64,000 bases of DNA, from positions 100,960-164,959 of the forward strand of contig NZ_JASZYK010000014.1 of NCBI RefSeq assembly GCF_030317035.1. The letters run 5' to 3'. A model generated the notes under the pieces. That model was not told the DNA's origin and did not search any database. It was given only the letters and a program-made list of their open reading frames with translations. Shown piece after piece: positions 40,477 to 49,548 of this stretch (its first letter is position 1; each line of letters starts with the position of its first letter). This DNA is from Variovorax sp. J22G73. GTDB lineage: Bacteria > Pseudomonadota > Gammaproteobacteria > Burkholderiales > Burkholderiaceae_C. Made by a program: the position numbers and the translations under genes.

Positions 40477-42099
40477 TTATTGCTTCTTGATGTTCCAGTA
40501 CACCTGCGCACCGGCCGGCACCAGGCCGCTCACGTTCTTGCGCACCGCGGCGGGCTGGTTGTACTGGCCCACGGGCACGTGCGTGGCGGTCTCGAAGGCG
40601 CGCAGCTGGGCGGCCTGCGCCAGCTTCTTCTTGTCGGCGTCGGTCTTGGCCTGGGTGAACTGCATCTTGATTTCCTCGAGCTTGGCGTCGGTCTGCCAGC
40701 CGAACCAGCCCTTGTCGCCGGTGGCGTTCATCATGGCCATGGTGATGGGGTTCAGGATGTCCGAGGCGGTCCACGAGGTCATGAACGCGCTCCAGCCGCC
40801 GGCCGCGGGGGCGTCCTTCTTGGCGCGGCGCGCCACCAGCGTGGACCAGTCCATCGACTGCATGTCGACCTTGAAGCCGGCCTGCTCCAGCTGCTGCTTG
40901 GCCACCAGCGGCAGCTTGCCGATGGTCGGGTTGTCGGTCGGGCGCATCAGCACCACCGGCTCGCCCTTGTAGCCCGCCTCTTCGAGCAAGGCCTTGGCCT
41001 TCTGCGGGTTGGCTACGCCGGTGTAGTCGCCGGTTTGCTCCGACTCGAACAGCGTGCCGCAGGGGAACATGCTCTTGCAGTAGCGCGTGAGGCCGGGCGT
41101 GCCGACCTGGGTGCGCAGGAAGGCTTCCTGCCCCAGCGCCAGCAAGGCCGCGCGGCGCACCTTCTCGTTGTTGAACGGCGGCTGCAGGAAGTTGAAGCGC
41201 AGGATGAACTGGTTGCCCGCGGGTTGCGCATCGACCAGCTTGATGTCGGGGTTGGTGCGCAGCGTGGCGTACTGCTCGAACGCCGGCTGCTCCAGGATGT
41301 CGGCCTCGCCGTTGAGCAGCGCGTTCATCTGCGTCTGTGCGTCGCGAATGATGAGCCACTCCACGCGGTCCACGTACACGTTCTTGCCGCCGGCGGTGCC
41401 CGAGGGTGCTTCGGCGCGCGGCTTGTAGCGCGTGTTCCTGGTGAACACCACGCGCTCGCCGGGGCGGAATTCGTCGGCCTTGAACACGTAGGGGCCGGAG
41501 CCGATCGACTCCTTGATCTGCACGTCGCCCGAGGTGTCGGCAATGCGCTTGGGCATGATGAACGGCACGTTGGAAGACGGCTTGCCCAGCGCCTCGAGCA
41601 CCAGGCCGAAGGGCTCCTTCAGCACGATGACGAAGGTCTTGGCGTCGGGCGTGTCGTAGCGCTCGGTCACCTTCGACAGCTGCGCGCCGAAGGTGTCGCG
41701 GCTGGCCCAGCGCTTGATGGACGAGACCACGTCCTCGCTGGTGACGGGCTTGCCGTCATGGAACTCCAGGCCGTCGCGCAGCGTGAAGGTCCAGGTCTTG
41801 TTGTCGGGCGACACCTTCCACTTGTCGACCATCTGCGGGCGGATGTGGCCTTCGAGGTCGGTGGCGAACAGCGTGTCGTACACCATGTAGCCGAAGTTGC
41901 GCGTCACGTAGGCGGTGGTCCAGATCGGGTCGAGCACGGTGATGTTGCTGCTCGGAATGATCTTCAGCGTGGTGGTCTGCGCCATCGCCGGGGCAATGAA
42001 CGCACCGGCCAGCAGCGCGGCGGCGCCCCATCGGGCAAGGCGGCGCGACAAGATTCCTGCCGGGCGGACAGGCGAAGGCGAGAAGGGCTGCGGTTGCAT
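40477..42099 (-). CDS. Peptide/opine-type ABC transporter substrate-binding protein (DppA family)
   Basis: A 540-residue periplasmic receptor of the SBP_bac_5 family. ATG 42099 is preceded by AGGAA and gives a signal peptide (LSRRLARWGAAALLAGAFIAPAMAQ) cut about residue 41. Family marks are FGYMVYDTLF, WTFTLRDGLEFHDGKPVTSEDVVSSIKRW, PFGLVLEALG, GSGPYVF and FNFLQPPFNNEKVRRAALLAL. It opens the operon leading to AzlCD and the amidase. The ligand is a peptide, opine or amide-containing compound; the sequence does not decide. Confidence 0.95.
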   Translation of the reverse strand: MQPQPFSPSPVRPAGILSRRLARWGAAALLAGAFIAPAMAQTTTLKIIPSSNITVLDPIWTTAYVTRNFGYMVYDTLFATDLEGHIRPQMVDKWKVSPDNKTWTFTLRDGLEFHDGKPVTSEDVVSSIKRWASRDTFGAQLSKVTERYDTPDAKTFVIVLKEPFGLVLEALGKPSSNVPFIMPKRIADTSGDVQIKESIGSGPYVFKADEFRPGERVVFTRNTRYKPRAEAPSGTAGGKNVYVDRVEWLIIRDAQTQMNALLNGEADILEQPAFEQYATLRTNPDIKLVDAQPAGNQFILRFNFLQPPFNNEKVRRAALLALGQEAFLRTQVGTPGLTRYCKSMFPCGTLFESEQTGDYTGVANPQKAKALLEEAGYKGEPVVLMRPTDNPTIGKLPLVAKQQLEQAGFKVDMQSMDWSTLVARRAKKDAPAAGGWSAFMTSWTASDILNPITMAMMNATGDKGWFGWQTDAKLEEIKMQFTQAKTDADKKKLAQAAQLRAFETATHVPVGQYNQPAAVRKNVSGLVPAGAQVYWNIKKQ

Positions 42100-42277
42100 G
42101 TGATTTCCTGACAAAGGATGAACGGGGAACGCCGTGCCGGGCAGCCTCGGAAGGCGTGCGGCGGCGAGGTCTCCATTGAGACATCTGCCAAGGGAAATGC
42201 ATATATACAGTTGAGAGGGTCTGTAGTAGAACAGTCGCTCTTCTTCCCTGTGTTCGTCCCCGTGTTGGGGCTTTTTC
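42100..42277. promoter_or_regulatory. Divergent control region between the importer operon and MocR gene
   Basis: The 178-bp gap contains GTCTC-CATT-GAGAC (42169-42182), an AT-rich box ATGCATATATACAG (about 42197-42210) likely to hold promoter elements, CCCC-GTGTT-GGGG followed by CTTTTT (42258-42276), which resembles a weak rightward terminator, and TTTCGTG-CA-CACGAAA (42274-42289) at the proposed MocR start. Together they suggest repressor sites and possible attenuation before the regulator gene. Confidence 0.5.
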
Positions 42278-43723
42278 GTGCACACGAAACGTGCATGCCA
42301 TGCCGTGATCACTGTCAACCCTTCGCTGCCCACGCCCCTGGTGCGCCAGGTCTACGACGCACTGCTCGCGCAGATCGCCTCCAGCGCGATGAAGCCCGGC
42401 GACAAGCTGCCTTCGGTGCGCGCGCTGTCCACCGACTGCGGCGTGAGCACCATGACCATCACCAACGCCTACCAGCGGCTGGTGGCCGAGGGCCATGTGG
42501 AGGCGCGGCGCGCCAGCGGCTACTACGTGGCCGAGGCCGAGCGCTCGGCCGCCACGCGGCGCAAGCCCTTCCTGGGCCGCACCTCGGTCGACTCGCTGTG
42601 GCTGCTGAAGCACGTGTACGAAGACGACCGCACGCTGCTGAACGCCGGCTGCGGCTGGATCCCGCCCGAGATGCTGCATATAGACGGTGTGAAGCGCGCG
42701 CTGGCCGCGCTGTCGCGCAAGTCGGCCGCCGGGCTGGCGAACTACGGCACGCCCCACGGCTACCTGCCGCTGCGCCAGCAGGTGCAGACGCTGCTCGCGC
42801 AGCAGGGCATCGAGACCGCGCCGCACCAGATCGTGCTGACGCACGGCGCCTCTCAGGCGCTGAACCTGGTGGCGCGCTGCCTGCTGCAGCCGCGCGACGT
42901 GGTGCTGGTCGACGAGCCCGGCTCCACCAACCTGTACGCGATGCTGCGCTCGCTCGACCTGAAGCTGGTGGGCGTGGAGCGCACCGTGCACGGCCCCGAC
43001 GTGGCCGCGCTGCAGGCGCTGGCGCAGCGCCACGGGGCCAAGGCTTTCTTCACCACCACCAACCTGCACAACCCCACCGGCGGCCACTGCACGCCGGCGG
43101 TTGCCTACCAGATGCTGCGGCTGGCCGAGCAGCTGGATTTCCACATCGTCGACAACGACGTGATGGCCGGGCTGGAGCCGCCCGGCGCCGCCACGCCGCT
43201 GGCGAGCCTGGACCGGCTGCAGCGCGTGATCCATGTGGGGAGCTTTTCGAAGACGGTGTCGCCCGCGCTGCGCGTGGGCTTCGTGGCGTGCAACGAGGAG
43301 TTCGCGGAAAAGATGATCCTGCAGAAGATGGTCAACAGCCTCACCACCTCGGAACTCACCGAGCGGCTGCTGCACGGCGTGCTGGTCGAGGGCCGCTACC
43401 GCGCGCACGTGTCGAAGCTCGCCGAGCGGCTGCAGGCGGCGCAGCACACGGTGTGCGACAGGCTGGAGGCCGCGGGCATGCAGCTGTTCACGCGGCCGGC
43501 GGGCGGGCCCTTTCTGTGGGCGCGCTTCGAGCGCGACGACGTCGACATGCGGGCGCTGGCGCAGCGCGCCATTGCCGAGAGCTTTCTGCTGGCGCCGGGC
43601 GACCTGTTTCGCACCGACCTGCGGCCCACGCCGTGGCTGCGCTTCAACGTGGGCTACGCGGACGACCCGAGGCTGTACCGCTTCCTGGCGCAAGAGGCCA
43701 AGCGGCTGCGCGCCAGGGCCTGA
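42278..43723 (+). CDS. MocR/GntR-type regulator with aminotransferase domain
   Basis: Up to 481 residues from the GTG at 42278; a second in-frame GTG at 42305 (ITVNPSLPTPLVRQVY) is an equally good start. Residues about 15-85 form a GntR winged HTH (PGDKLPSVRALSTDCGVSTMTITNAYQRLVAEGHV). The rest is a fold-type-I aminotransferase domain with YGTPHGYLPLRQQV, NLHNPTGGH and the PLP lysine K325 in SFSKTVSPALRVGF. MocR proteins sense amino compounds by forming PLP aldimines, so the regulator probably controls the divergent importer/AzlCD/amidase operon in response to an amino acid or amine. Confidence 0.93.
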   Translation: MHTKRACHAVITVNPSLPTPLVRQVYDALLAQIASSAMKPGDKLPSVRALSTDCGVSTMTITNAYQRLVAEGHVEARRASGYYVAEAERSAATRRKPFLGRTSVDSLWLLKHVYEDDRTLLNAGCGWIPPEMLHIDGVKRALAALSRKSAAGLANYGTPHGYLPLRQQVQTLLAQQGIETAPHQIVLTHGASQALNLVARCLLQPRDVVLVDEPGSTNLYAMLRSLDLKLVGVERTVHGPDVAALQALAQRHGAKAFFTTTNLHNPTGGHCTPAVAYQMLRLAEQLDFHIVDNDVMAGLEPPGAATPLASLDRLQRVIHVGSFSKTVSPALRVGFVACNEEFAEKMILQKMVNSLTTSELTERLLHGVLVEGRYRAHVSKLAERLQAAQHTVCDRLEAAGMQLFTRPAGGPFLWARFERDDVDMRALAQRAIAESFLLAPGDLFRTDLRPTPWLRFNVGYADDPRLYRFLAQEAKRLRARA

Positions 43724-43795
43724 GCGCGCGCCTTTCGCCACACAGGCGCTTCCTAGAATCACACGGGTTCCGCCGCCCCCCAAAGTCCCATCCTG

Positions 43796-43815
43796 TCCCG
43801 TCCCGTCCCGTCCCG
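43796..43815. repeat. Pentanucleotide tandem repeat (TCCCG)4
   Basis: Four perfect TCCCG units with degenerate units on each side (TCCTG before, TCTCT after), ending 15 bases before the GNAT start codon. It covers the expected ribosome-binding-site region, so copy-number change could alter translation. Four units is short for phase variation. Confidence 0.8.
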
Positions 43816-43830
43816 TCTCTGCAGACCCGC

Positions 43831-44433
43831 ATGCCACCCCCACATATCTCCACGCCAGCGCTGGCCGACGCGCTGATCGTCGATCCGTTCTACCTCGCGA
43901 TTTCCGTCGACTTCGAGCACGACCTGCACCAGCGCAAGGCGGTGCTCGCCGCGTACTTCGGCTACTCGATGGGCGAGGCCGCGCGCACCGGCCGCTGCCT
44001 GGTGCCCGACGACCCCGCGCTGGGCGCCGCGGCCTGGCTGCTGCCGCGTGCGGACGATGTGGACGCCACGGAGTCCGCCGCCAAGAGCGCTTTTCTGGCC
44101 GACACGCTGGGCCCGCGCGGCCTGGCGAACTACGACCGCATCGTCGCGTTCATGTCGGCGCGCGCGCCGGCCGTGGTGCCGGCGGGTGCGTGGTACCTGT
44201 CGATCCTGGGCATCGCACCGGCGGCGCAGGGGCGCGGCATTGGCGCGCGGCTGCTCGCGCCCACGCTGGCCGAGGCCGACGCGGCGGGCGCGCCCTGCTT
44301 CCTGGAAACCTTCACGCCGCCGAGCGTGGGCTTCTACGAGCGGCTGGGCTTTCGCAGCGAGGCCGCGCACCACGAGCCGGTGTCGGGGGCGCAGTACCTC
44401 ATCATGTGCAGGCCGCCTTTCAAGCCCCTTTGA
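43831..44433 (+). CDS. GNAT-family N-acetyltransferase
   Basis: A 200-residue acetyltransferase. ATG 43831 is chosen. The acetyl-CoA-binding motif A is LSILGIAPAAQGRGIGARLL, with the Q-x-x-G-x-G/A turn in QGRGIG, and motif B is FLETFTPPSVGFYERLGF. The N-terminal half has FEHDLHQRKAVLAAYFGYSMGEA, as in acetyltransferases acting on small molecules or protein N-termini. The acceptor is unknown. It follows the MocR gene by about 107 bp, separated by the TCCCG repeat, and precedes a two-component system. Confidence 0.88.
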   Translation: MPPPHISTPALADALIVDPFYLAISVDFEHDLHQRKAVLAAYFGYSMGEAARTGRCLVPDDPALGAAAWLLPRADDVDATESAAKSAFLADTLGPRGLANYDRIVAFMSARAPAVVPAGAWYLSILGIAPAAQGRGIGARLLAPTLAEADAAGAPCFLETFTPPSVGFYERLGFRSEAAHHEPVSGAQYLIMCRPPFKPL

Positions 44434-44465
44434 TCCGCGCGCGCGGCGGGGTCGATAGATACAGC

Positions 44466-44481
44466 TGGCAATACTTGGCAA
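44466..44481. promoter_or_regulatory. Direct repeat TGGCAA-N4-TGGCAA ahead of the response regulator
   Basis: Two TGGCAA hexamers start 10 bases apart (44466 and 44476), i.e. one helical turn, in a short AT-richer patch 70 bp before the regulator's ATG. Same-face half-sites fit an autoregulating NarL-type response regulator. No -10 box is obvious. Confidence 0.3.
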
Positions 44482-44551
44482 CATTTCCGGGACAATGGCC
44501 GCCCAGGCCCCACCCACCTCGGGCAACCGGCCTGGCAACAGAATCCGCCGC

Positions 44552-45274
44552 ATGTCCGCCGTCGCTTTCACCGAAGAAGTCCAGCCCGTCTCGCTGAGCC
44601 CCGCGCTCATCGTCGAAGACGACCCTGCCATGCAGGCCCGCCTGCGCCACGTGCTGTCCACGCTGGGCTGCAACGCCGCGCACATCGCCGTGACCGACAG
44701 CGTGGCCGGCGCGCAGCGGCTGCTGGCCGACAACCGCTACAGCGTGGCGCTGGTCGACATCGGCCTGCCCGACGGCAGCGGCGTGGAGCTCATCGGCTGG
44801 CTGCAGGCGCACCACCCGGGCGTGCCCGCGGTGGTGATCTCGGCCTGGCGCACCGAAGAAGTCATCTTCGCGGCGCTGCGCGCGGGCGCCATCGGCTACC
44901 TGCTGAAGGAGCGCGACGACCTCGAGCTGGGCCTGGCGCTGCGCAGCATCGAGCAAGGCGGCGCGCCCATCGACCCGACCATCGCGCGGCGCATCCTGGC
45001 CTGGGTGGCCGCGGCGGCGCCGCCGACCACCGCTACGGCGTCCACCCCGGCGCAAACGCCCCCGGTCGGCGCGCTGCGCTCCGCGCTCACGCCGCGCGAA
45101 CGCAAGATCCTCGAGCTCGTGGCGCAGGGCCTGAGCAACCGCGACATGGCGGAGTCGCTGTCGATCTCCAGACTGACCGTGGAATGCCACACGAAGAACA
45201 TCTACCGCAAGCTGGCCGTCAACTCCCGCACCGAAGCCGTGTTCCAGGCGCGGCGGCATGGCTTGCTGCGCTGA
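44552..45274 (+). CDS. NarL/FixJ-family two-component response regulator
   Basis: A 240-residue regulator from ATG 44552 (an ATG at 44495 would add 19 residues). Receiver domain: acidic pair in LIVEDDPAMQARL, phospho-acceptor D69 in VALVDIGLPDGSG, lysine in GYLLKERDD. A Pro/Thr/Ala-rich linker of about 25 residues follows. The LuxR-type HTH is LTPRERKILELVAQGLSNRDMAESLSISRLTVECHTKNIYRKL with small interruptions by hydrophobic positions as usual. It is paired with the downstream 7TM sensor kinase, whose ATG lies inside this gene. The target genes are unknown. Confidence 0.93.
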   Translation: MSAVAFTEEVQPVSLSPALIVEDDPAMQARLRHVLSTLGCNAAHIAVTDSVAGAQRLLADNRYSVALVDIGLPDGSGVELIGWLQAHHPGVPAVVISAWRTEEVIFAALRAGAIGYLLKERDDLELGLALRSIEQGGAPIDPTIARRILAWVAAAAPPTTATASTPAQTPPVGALRSALTPRERKILELVAQGLSNRDMAESLSISRLTVECHTKNIYRKLAVNSRTEAVFQARRHGLLR

Positions 45275-47130
45275 TCGGCGCGCTGCCTCCCTTTTTCGCG
45301 CTCCTTTTCACGTTCTTTGTCGCGCTCTTTCTCGCGGCCGCGCCCGTGCCTGTGTTCGCGCAGGAGGCGACCCCGCCCGCATTGCGCGTGGAGGCCGTGC
45401 GCGCCGCCGGCTGGCACGACACCGCGCCGCCCGCCGAGGGCTGGACACCGGTCGCCCTGCCCGACAGCTGGGCCCAGCGCTGGCCCGGCTTCGACGGCGT
45501 GGTCTGGTACCGGCTGAGCTGGACGCAGCCTGAGCCGGTGCACGAAGCCGGCCTGCTGCTGCGCTACCTGAACATGGCCGGCGAGGTGTCGCTCAACGGC
45601 ACGCCCCTTTCGCGCGACGACAGCCTGGTGGAGCCGCTCACCCGCGCATGGAACACGCCGCGCTACTGGCTGCTGGCGGCGCCGCTGCTGCGCCCCGGCG
45701 CCAACACGCTGCTGGTGCGCGTGTCGGGCCTCGCGGCCTACCAGGCCGGGCTGGGGCCGGTGGAGCTGGGCGCGCCCCGCGCCATGCAGGCGGCGTTCGA
45801 ACGCGAGCGGCTGCTGCGCCGCGACCTGCAGGTGCTGGGCCTGGCGGTGAGCGCGGCGGTGTCGGCCTTCTTCGCGGCGTGGTGGTGGCTGCGCCGGCGC
45901 GAGACGGCCTACGGCTGGTTCGCTGCCATGTCGGTGCTGTGGCTGCTGTTCGCCTACAACCAGATCGCGACCAGCCCCTGGCCCTTCGCGTCGAACCACG
46001 GCTGGCAGGCGCTGAACACCTCGCTGCTGCTGGTGTTCAGCCTGTCGTACCTGGTGTTCGCGCTGCGCTATGCCGGGCGGCGCAAGCCTCGCCTGGAAGG
46101 CGCGGCGCTGCTGGTGGTGGCCGCGGGCGTGGTCGACCTGTGGACCGCGCCGCTGGCCGACCTGATGGCACACCGCGCGCTGTGGACGCTGGTGGGCGGG
46201 CTGACCATCATCGTGGTGAACAGCGTGGCCGTCGTGCATGCGTGGCGCCACCCGGGCAGCCCGATGCGCGCGCTCACGCCATTCATGGCGCTGTCGGCCA
46301 TCACCGGGGCGCACGACCTGCTGGTGTTCACGCAGGTGATCGACAGCAACATCTACTACACCAACATGTCCTCGTACGTGCTGCTGCTGGGCATGGCGCT
46401 GGCGCAGGCCGCGCGCTTCGCGCAGAGCCTGCGGCGCATCGAGAACTTCAACACCGAGCTCATCGAGGAAGTGAACGCCGCCAAAGCCGAGCTGGCGGCC
46501 ACGCTGGCGCAGCAGCACGCGCTGGAACTCGCGCACGCGCGCATCGGCGAGCGCGTGAACCTGGTGAGCGACCTGCACGACGGCCTGGGCGGCATGCTGG
46601 TGGGCAGCATCGCCACGCTGGAGCGCGCGCCCGAAAACCTGAGCGCGCCCGAGCTGCTGGCCATGCTCAAGCGCCTGCGCGACGACCTGCGGCTGATCAT
46701 CGACGCCACCGGCCGCGACGACGGCGCCCGCACGCTGGGCGAGCTGCTGGCGCCGATGCGCCACCGCAGCGCGCAGCTGCTGGAGGCCAACGGCATCGAC
46801 TGCCGCTGGCAGGTGGCGAACATCGACACGCTGGAGCTGCCGCCTTCGCAAAGCCTGGACCTGATGCGTTTCCTGCAGGAGGCGCTGACCAACGTGCTCA
46901 AGCACAGCGCCAGCGCGCGGGTGGACGTGAGCGTGGCGCGCGCCGGTGCCGAGCTGCGCCTGAGCGTGCGTGACGACGGGCGCGGCTTCGCGGTCGAAGA
47001 CACGGCTCGCAACGCGGGCGCAGGGCTGCGGAATCTGCGCGCGCGGGCGCGGCGCCTGGGGGGCGAGCTGCAGCTGCAGTCGCGCCCCGGCGAAACGCAG
47101 GTGGCGCTGCGGATGCCGCTGGCGCCCTAG
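45184..47130 (+). CDS. 7TMR-DISM-type sensor histidine kinase (NarX/HisKA_3 class)
   Basis: A 648-residue membrane kinase. The only in-frame start ahead of its signal sequence is ATG 45184, which overlaps the regulator gene by 91 bp in another frame. Next come a hydrophobic signal segment (LIGALPPFFALLFTFFVALFLAAA), a galactose-binding-like periplasmic domain (about 70-205, LLLRYLNMAGEVSLNGTPLS), seven TM segments (about 215-405) and a coiled coil. The HisKA_3 dimerisation helix has phospho-acceptor His465 in SDLHDGLGGMLVG; the ATPase has EALTNVLKHS and DDGRGF. It phosphorylates the upstream NarL-type regulator. The ligand is unknown. Its stop is 4 bp from the convergent P450 gene. Confidence 0.9.
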   Translation: MPHEEHLPQAGRQLPHRSRVPGAAAWLAALIGALPPFFALLFTFFVALFLAAAPVPVFAQEATPPALRVEAVRAAGWHDTAPPAEGWTPVALPDSWAQRWPGFDGVVWYRLSWTQPEPVHEAGLLLRYLNMAGEVSLNGTPLSRDDSLVEPLTRAWNTPRYWLLAAPLLRPGANTLLVRVSGLAAYQAGLGPVELGAPRAMQAAFERERLLRRDLQVLGLAVSAAVSAFFAAWWWLRRRETAYGWFAAMSVLWLLFAYNQIATSPWPFASNHGWQALNTSLLLVFSLSYLVFALRYAGRRKPRLEGAALLVVAAGVVDLWTAPLADLMAHRALWTLVGGLTIIVVNSVAVVHAWRHPGSPMRALTPFMALSAITGAHDLLVFTQVIDSNIYYTNMSSYVLLLGMALAQAARFAQSLRRIENFNTELIEEVNAAKAELAATLAQQHALELAHARIGERVNLVSDLHDGLGGMLVGSIATLERAPENLSAPELLAMLKRLRDDLRLIIDATGRDDGARTLGELLAPMRHRSAQLLEANGIDCRWQVANIDTLELPPSQSLDLMRFLQEALTNVLKHSASARVDVSVARAGAELRLSVRDDGRGFAVEDTARNAGAGLRNLRARARRLGGELQLQSRPGETQVALRMPLAP

Positions 47131-47134
47131 GCGC

Positions 47135-49537
47135 TCAGAGCTCCAGCACCAGCCGCCCCTGGCCTTGCCCCTCGCCCTGGGCGCTACAGGCGCGCGAGCA
47201 GCAGGCCATCATCTTGGTGTTGGCCTCTCGCTCCATGCGCGTGAGCACCACGTCGCGGTGGTCGACCTTGCCCGACAGCACGCGCACTTCGCAGGAGCCG
47301 CACAGGCCCTCTTCGCAGTCGCTCTGCACATCGACATTGGCGGCGCGCAAGGCGCTCAGCAAGGTCTGGTCGGGCGGCACGGTGAGCACCAGGCCGGAGT
47401 CTTTCAGCTCGACCTCGAAGGCATGCTCCTTCGACGGGTCGAGCGTGGCCAGCGTCGATTCGAAATGCTCCACGCGCAACGCGCCCTCGGGCCATGCGGC
47501 GCACGCGTCTTCCAGCGCCTCGAGCATGCGCAGCGGGCCGCAGGCGTACACCTGCGCACCGGGCACGGGCTGCGCGAGCAGCGCCTGCAGGTCGTTGCGG
47601 CGGCCTTCGCTCGCGGCGTGCAGGTGCAGGCGCTCGCCGTGCAGCGCGACCAGCTCGTCGACGAAGGCCATGCTGGCGCGGCTGCGGCCGCTGTAGTGCA
47701 GCTCGTAGTCCATGCCCAGCGCCTTGGCGCGCCGCGCCATCGCGCTCACCGGCGTGATGCCGATGCCGCCTGCGATGAAGATGGCCTTCTTCAGCGACTC
47801 GTCCAGCCTGAAGTGATTGCGCGGGCCGCGAATGCGCAGCCGGTCGCCCGCTTTCACGTTCGCATGCACCCAGGCCGAGCCGCCGCGGCCTTCGGGCTCG
47901 TGCAGCACGGCAATCTCGAGCACGCCGGCCTCGTCCGGGTCGCCGCACAGCGAGTACTGGCGAGACAGGTCGGCCGTGCCGCATTCCACGTCGATGTGCG
48001 CGCCGGGCGTCCAGCGCGGCAGCGGCTTGCCGTCGGGCGAGGCCAGGCGCAGCCTGACGATGCCGTCGGCCACCGGCGTCACGCGCTCGACCACCACGGG
48101 CCGCGCGATCGAGCCGGCCGAAGGCTCGCCGATGCGTACCGGCACCGGCACCTGCACATCGCGCAGGCCCTTGTTCGTGCGCTCGGGGTTCGCCGCCGGG
48201 TCCCATTCCACGAGCAGGTGCTCCGGCCCGCGAAACGAGGTGTTCGGCACGTAGGTGAAGCGCTGCGCCGACAGCTTCATGTGCGGCAGGCGGCGCGTGA
48301 ACTCCTCCAGGAAGATCTGCATTTCCATGCGCGCCAGGTTCTTGCCCATGCACTGGTGCGAGCCGTAGCCGAAGGTGAGGTGGTCGCTGGCGTTGTCGCG
48401 GCGAATGTCGAACAGGTCGGCGTCCTCGAAGTGGCCTTCGTCGTGGTTGGCCGACGACGTGACGATCAGCAGGCGCGAGCCCGCGGGCAGGTCGACGCCG
48501 TCGATGCGCGTGTCCTTGGTGACCAGGCGGCGCCACGCGGCCACCGAGCCGTTGTGGCGCAGGCACTCTTCCACCGCGTTGGGAATCAGGCCCGGGTCTT
48601 CGCACAGCTCCTGCCACACCTGCGGGTGCTGCAGCAGCAGCTTCATCGCGTTGGCGGTGGCGTTGGCGGTGGTCTCGTGCGCGGCGACGATGCCGGCCAT
48701 CATCATCGAGTGCAGGTACGAGTCGGTCACCACCTCGGGCTGCAGCGCCTGCTTGCGAATGCCGTACTGCATCCAGCCGGGCGCGTCGGGGTCTTGCCGC
48801 ATCTTCTCGAGCACCTTGCCGGCGTACTGCCAGAAGTTGCCCACCGCGTGCGCCACGGCCACCTGCTCTTCGGGCCTGGGCCGGCCCCAGGTGTTGACGG
48901 TGTGGGCAATGGAGTACTTGCGCAGCGTGTCCATGTCTTCCTCGGGCACGCCGAGAAAGTGCAGCGCCACGGTCAGCGGAATTTCCCACAGCATCTGGTC
49001 GACGAGGTCGGCCTTGCCGTCGTCGATGAAGCGGTCCACATACGTGCGCGCCAGCTCGCGCACCATCGGCTCGTGGTGCTTCAGCGCCTCGGGCGTGAAC
49101 GGGTCCATGAGCGCGCGGCGGCGCGGCATGTGCGCGGGCTCGTCCTCGTTCACCAGCGTGCGGTTCAGCGCGAAGCCGTACGACGCCAGCACCGCGTTGG
49201 CCTCCTCGCCGGTGGGCGTGATCTTTTCCAGCGCGTTCGACGGGCTGAAGGTGATGTTGTCGCGAAACACCGCCTTGATGTCCGCATAGCGCGTGAGCAC
49301 CCAGTAGCCCAGCTTCGGGCTGTAGAAGACGGGCTCCTGCTCGCGCGCCCAGCGCACGTACTCGGGCGGGTCCTGCTGGTAGCCGTCTTCGAAGGGGTCG
49401 AAGCCGGCGGCGCGCTGGCTCACCGGGCAGCCGGTGGGCGTGCGCTCGGAAGACAGCGCGCCATGCGCGACGGGGCAGCCCGAACGCTGCGGGGCGCTCG
49501 TGCTCGCGGCTGGCTGGACGGGGGCGGTGTCTGGCAT
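47135..49537 (-). CDS. Self-sufficient cytochrome P450 fused to phthalate-dioxygenase-type reductase (CYP116B-like)
   Basis: An 800-residue single-chain monooxygenase closely resembling P450RhF (CYP116B2). P450 domain: oxygen-binding I-helix AGIVAAHETTANA (281-293), heme ligand Cys396 in FGYGSHQCMGKN. A linker leads to an FMN/NADH reductase (about 475-700: RQYSLCGDPDEAG, GPRNHF, FIAGGIGITPVSAM, YACGP). The C-terminal plant-type 2Fe-2S domain has ligands C741, C746, C749 and C779. Two GCPV motifs occur at the N-terminus (20-23, 36-39), as in RhF. A Gly/Gln-rich insert GEGQGQG sits near the end. It needs no separate redox partners. A Bug receptor gene lies 11 bp upstream. Confidence 0.95.
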   Translation of the reverse strand: MPDTAPVQPAASTSAPQRSGCPVAHGALSSERTPTGCPVSQRAAGFDPFEDGYQQDPPEYVRWAREQEPVFYSPKLGYWVLTRYADIKAVFRDNITFSPSNALEKITPTGEEANAVLASYGFALNRTLVNEDEPAHMPRRRALMDPFTPEALKHHEPMVRELARTYVDRFIDDGKADLVDQMLWEIPLTVALHFLGVPEEDMDTLRKYSIAHTVNTWGRPRPEEQVAVAHAVGNFWQYAGKVLEKMRQDPDAPGWMQYGIRKQALQPEVVTDSYLHSMMMAGIVAAHETTANATANAMKLLLQHPQVWQELCEDPGLIPNAVEECLRHNGSVAAWRRLVTKDTRIDGVDLPAGSRLLIVTSSANHDEGHFEDADLFDIRRDNASDHLTFGYGSHQCMGKNLARMEMQIFLEEFTRRLPHMKLSAQRFTYVPNTSFRGPEHLLVEWDPAANPERTNKGLRDVQVPVPVRIGEPSAGSIARPVVVERVTPVADGIVRLRLASPDGKPLPRWTPGAHIDVECGTADLSRQYSLCGDPDEAGVLEIAVLHEPEGRGGSAWVHANVKAGDRLRIRGPRNHFRLDESLKKAIFIAGGIGITPVSAMARRAKALGMDYELHYSGRSRASMAFVDELVALHGERLHLHAASEGRRNDLQALLAQPVPGAQVYACGPLRMLEALEDACAAWPEGALRVEHFESTLATLDPSKEHAFEVELKDSGLVLTVPPDQTLLSALRAANVDVQSDCEEGLCGSCEVRVLSGKVDHRDVVLTRMEREANTKMMACCSRACSAQGEGQGQGRLVLEL

Positions 49538-49548
49538 GGCGTGGGTTC

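Noticed and set aside
42118..43830. Large plus-strand frame covering the MocR gene and running into the GNAT gene
   Set aside because: The part before 43831 is an out-of-frame shadow of the MocR gene; GNAT motifs start only after 43831.
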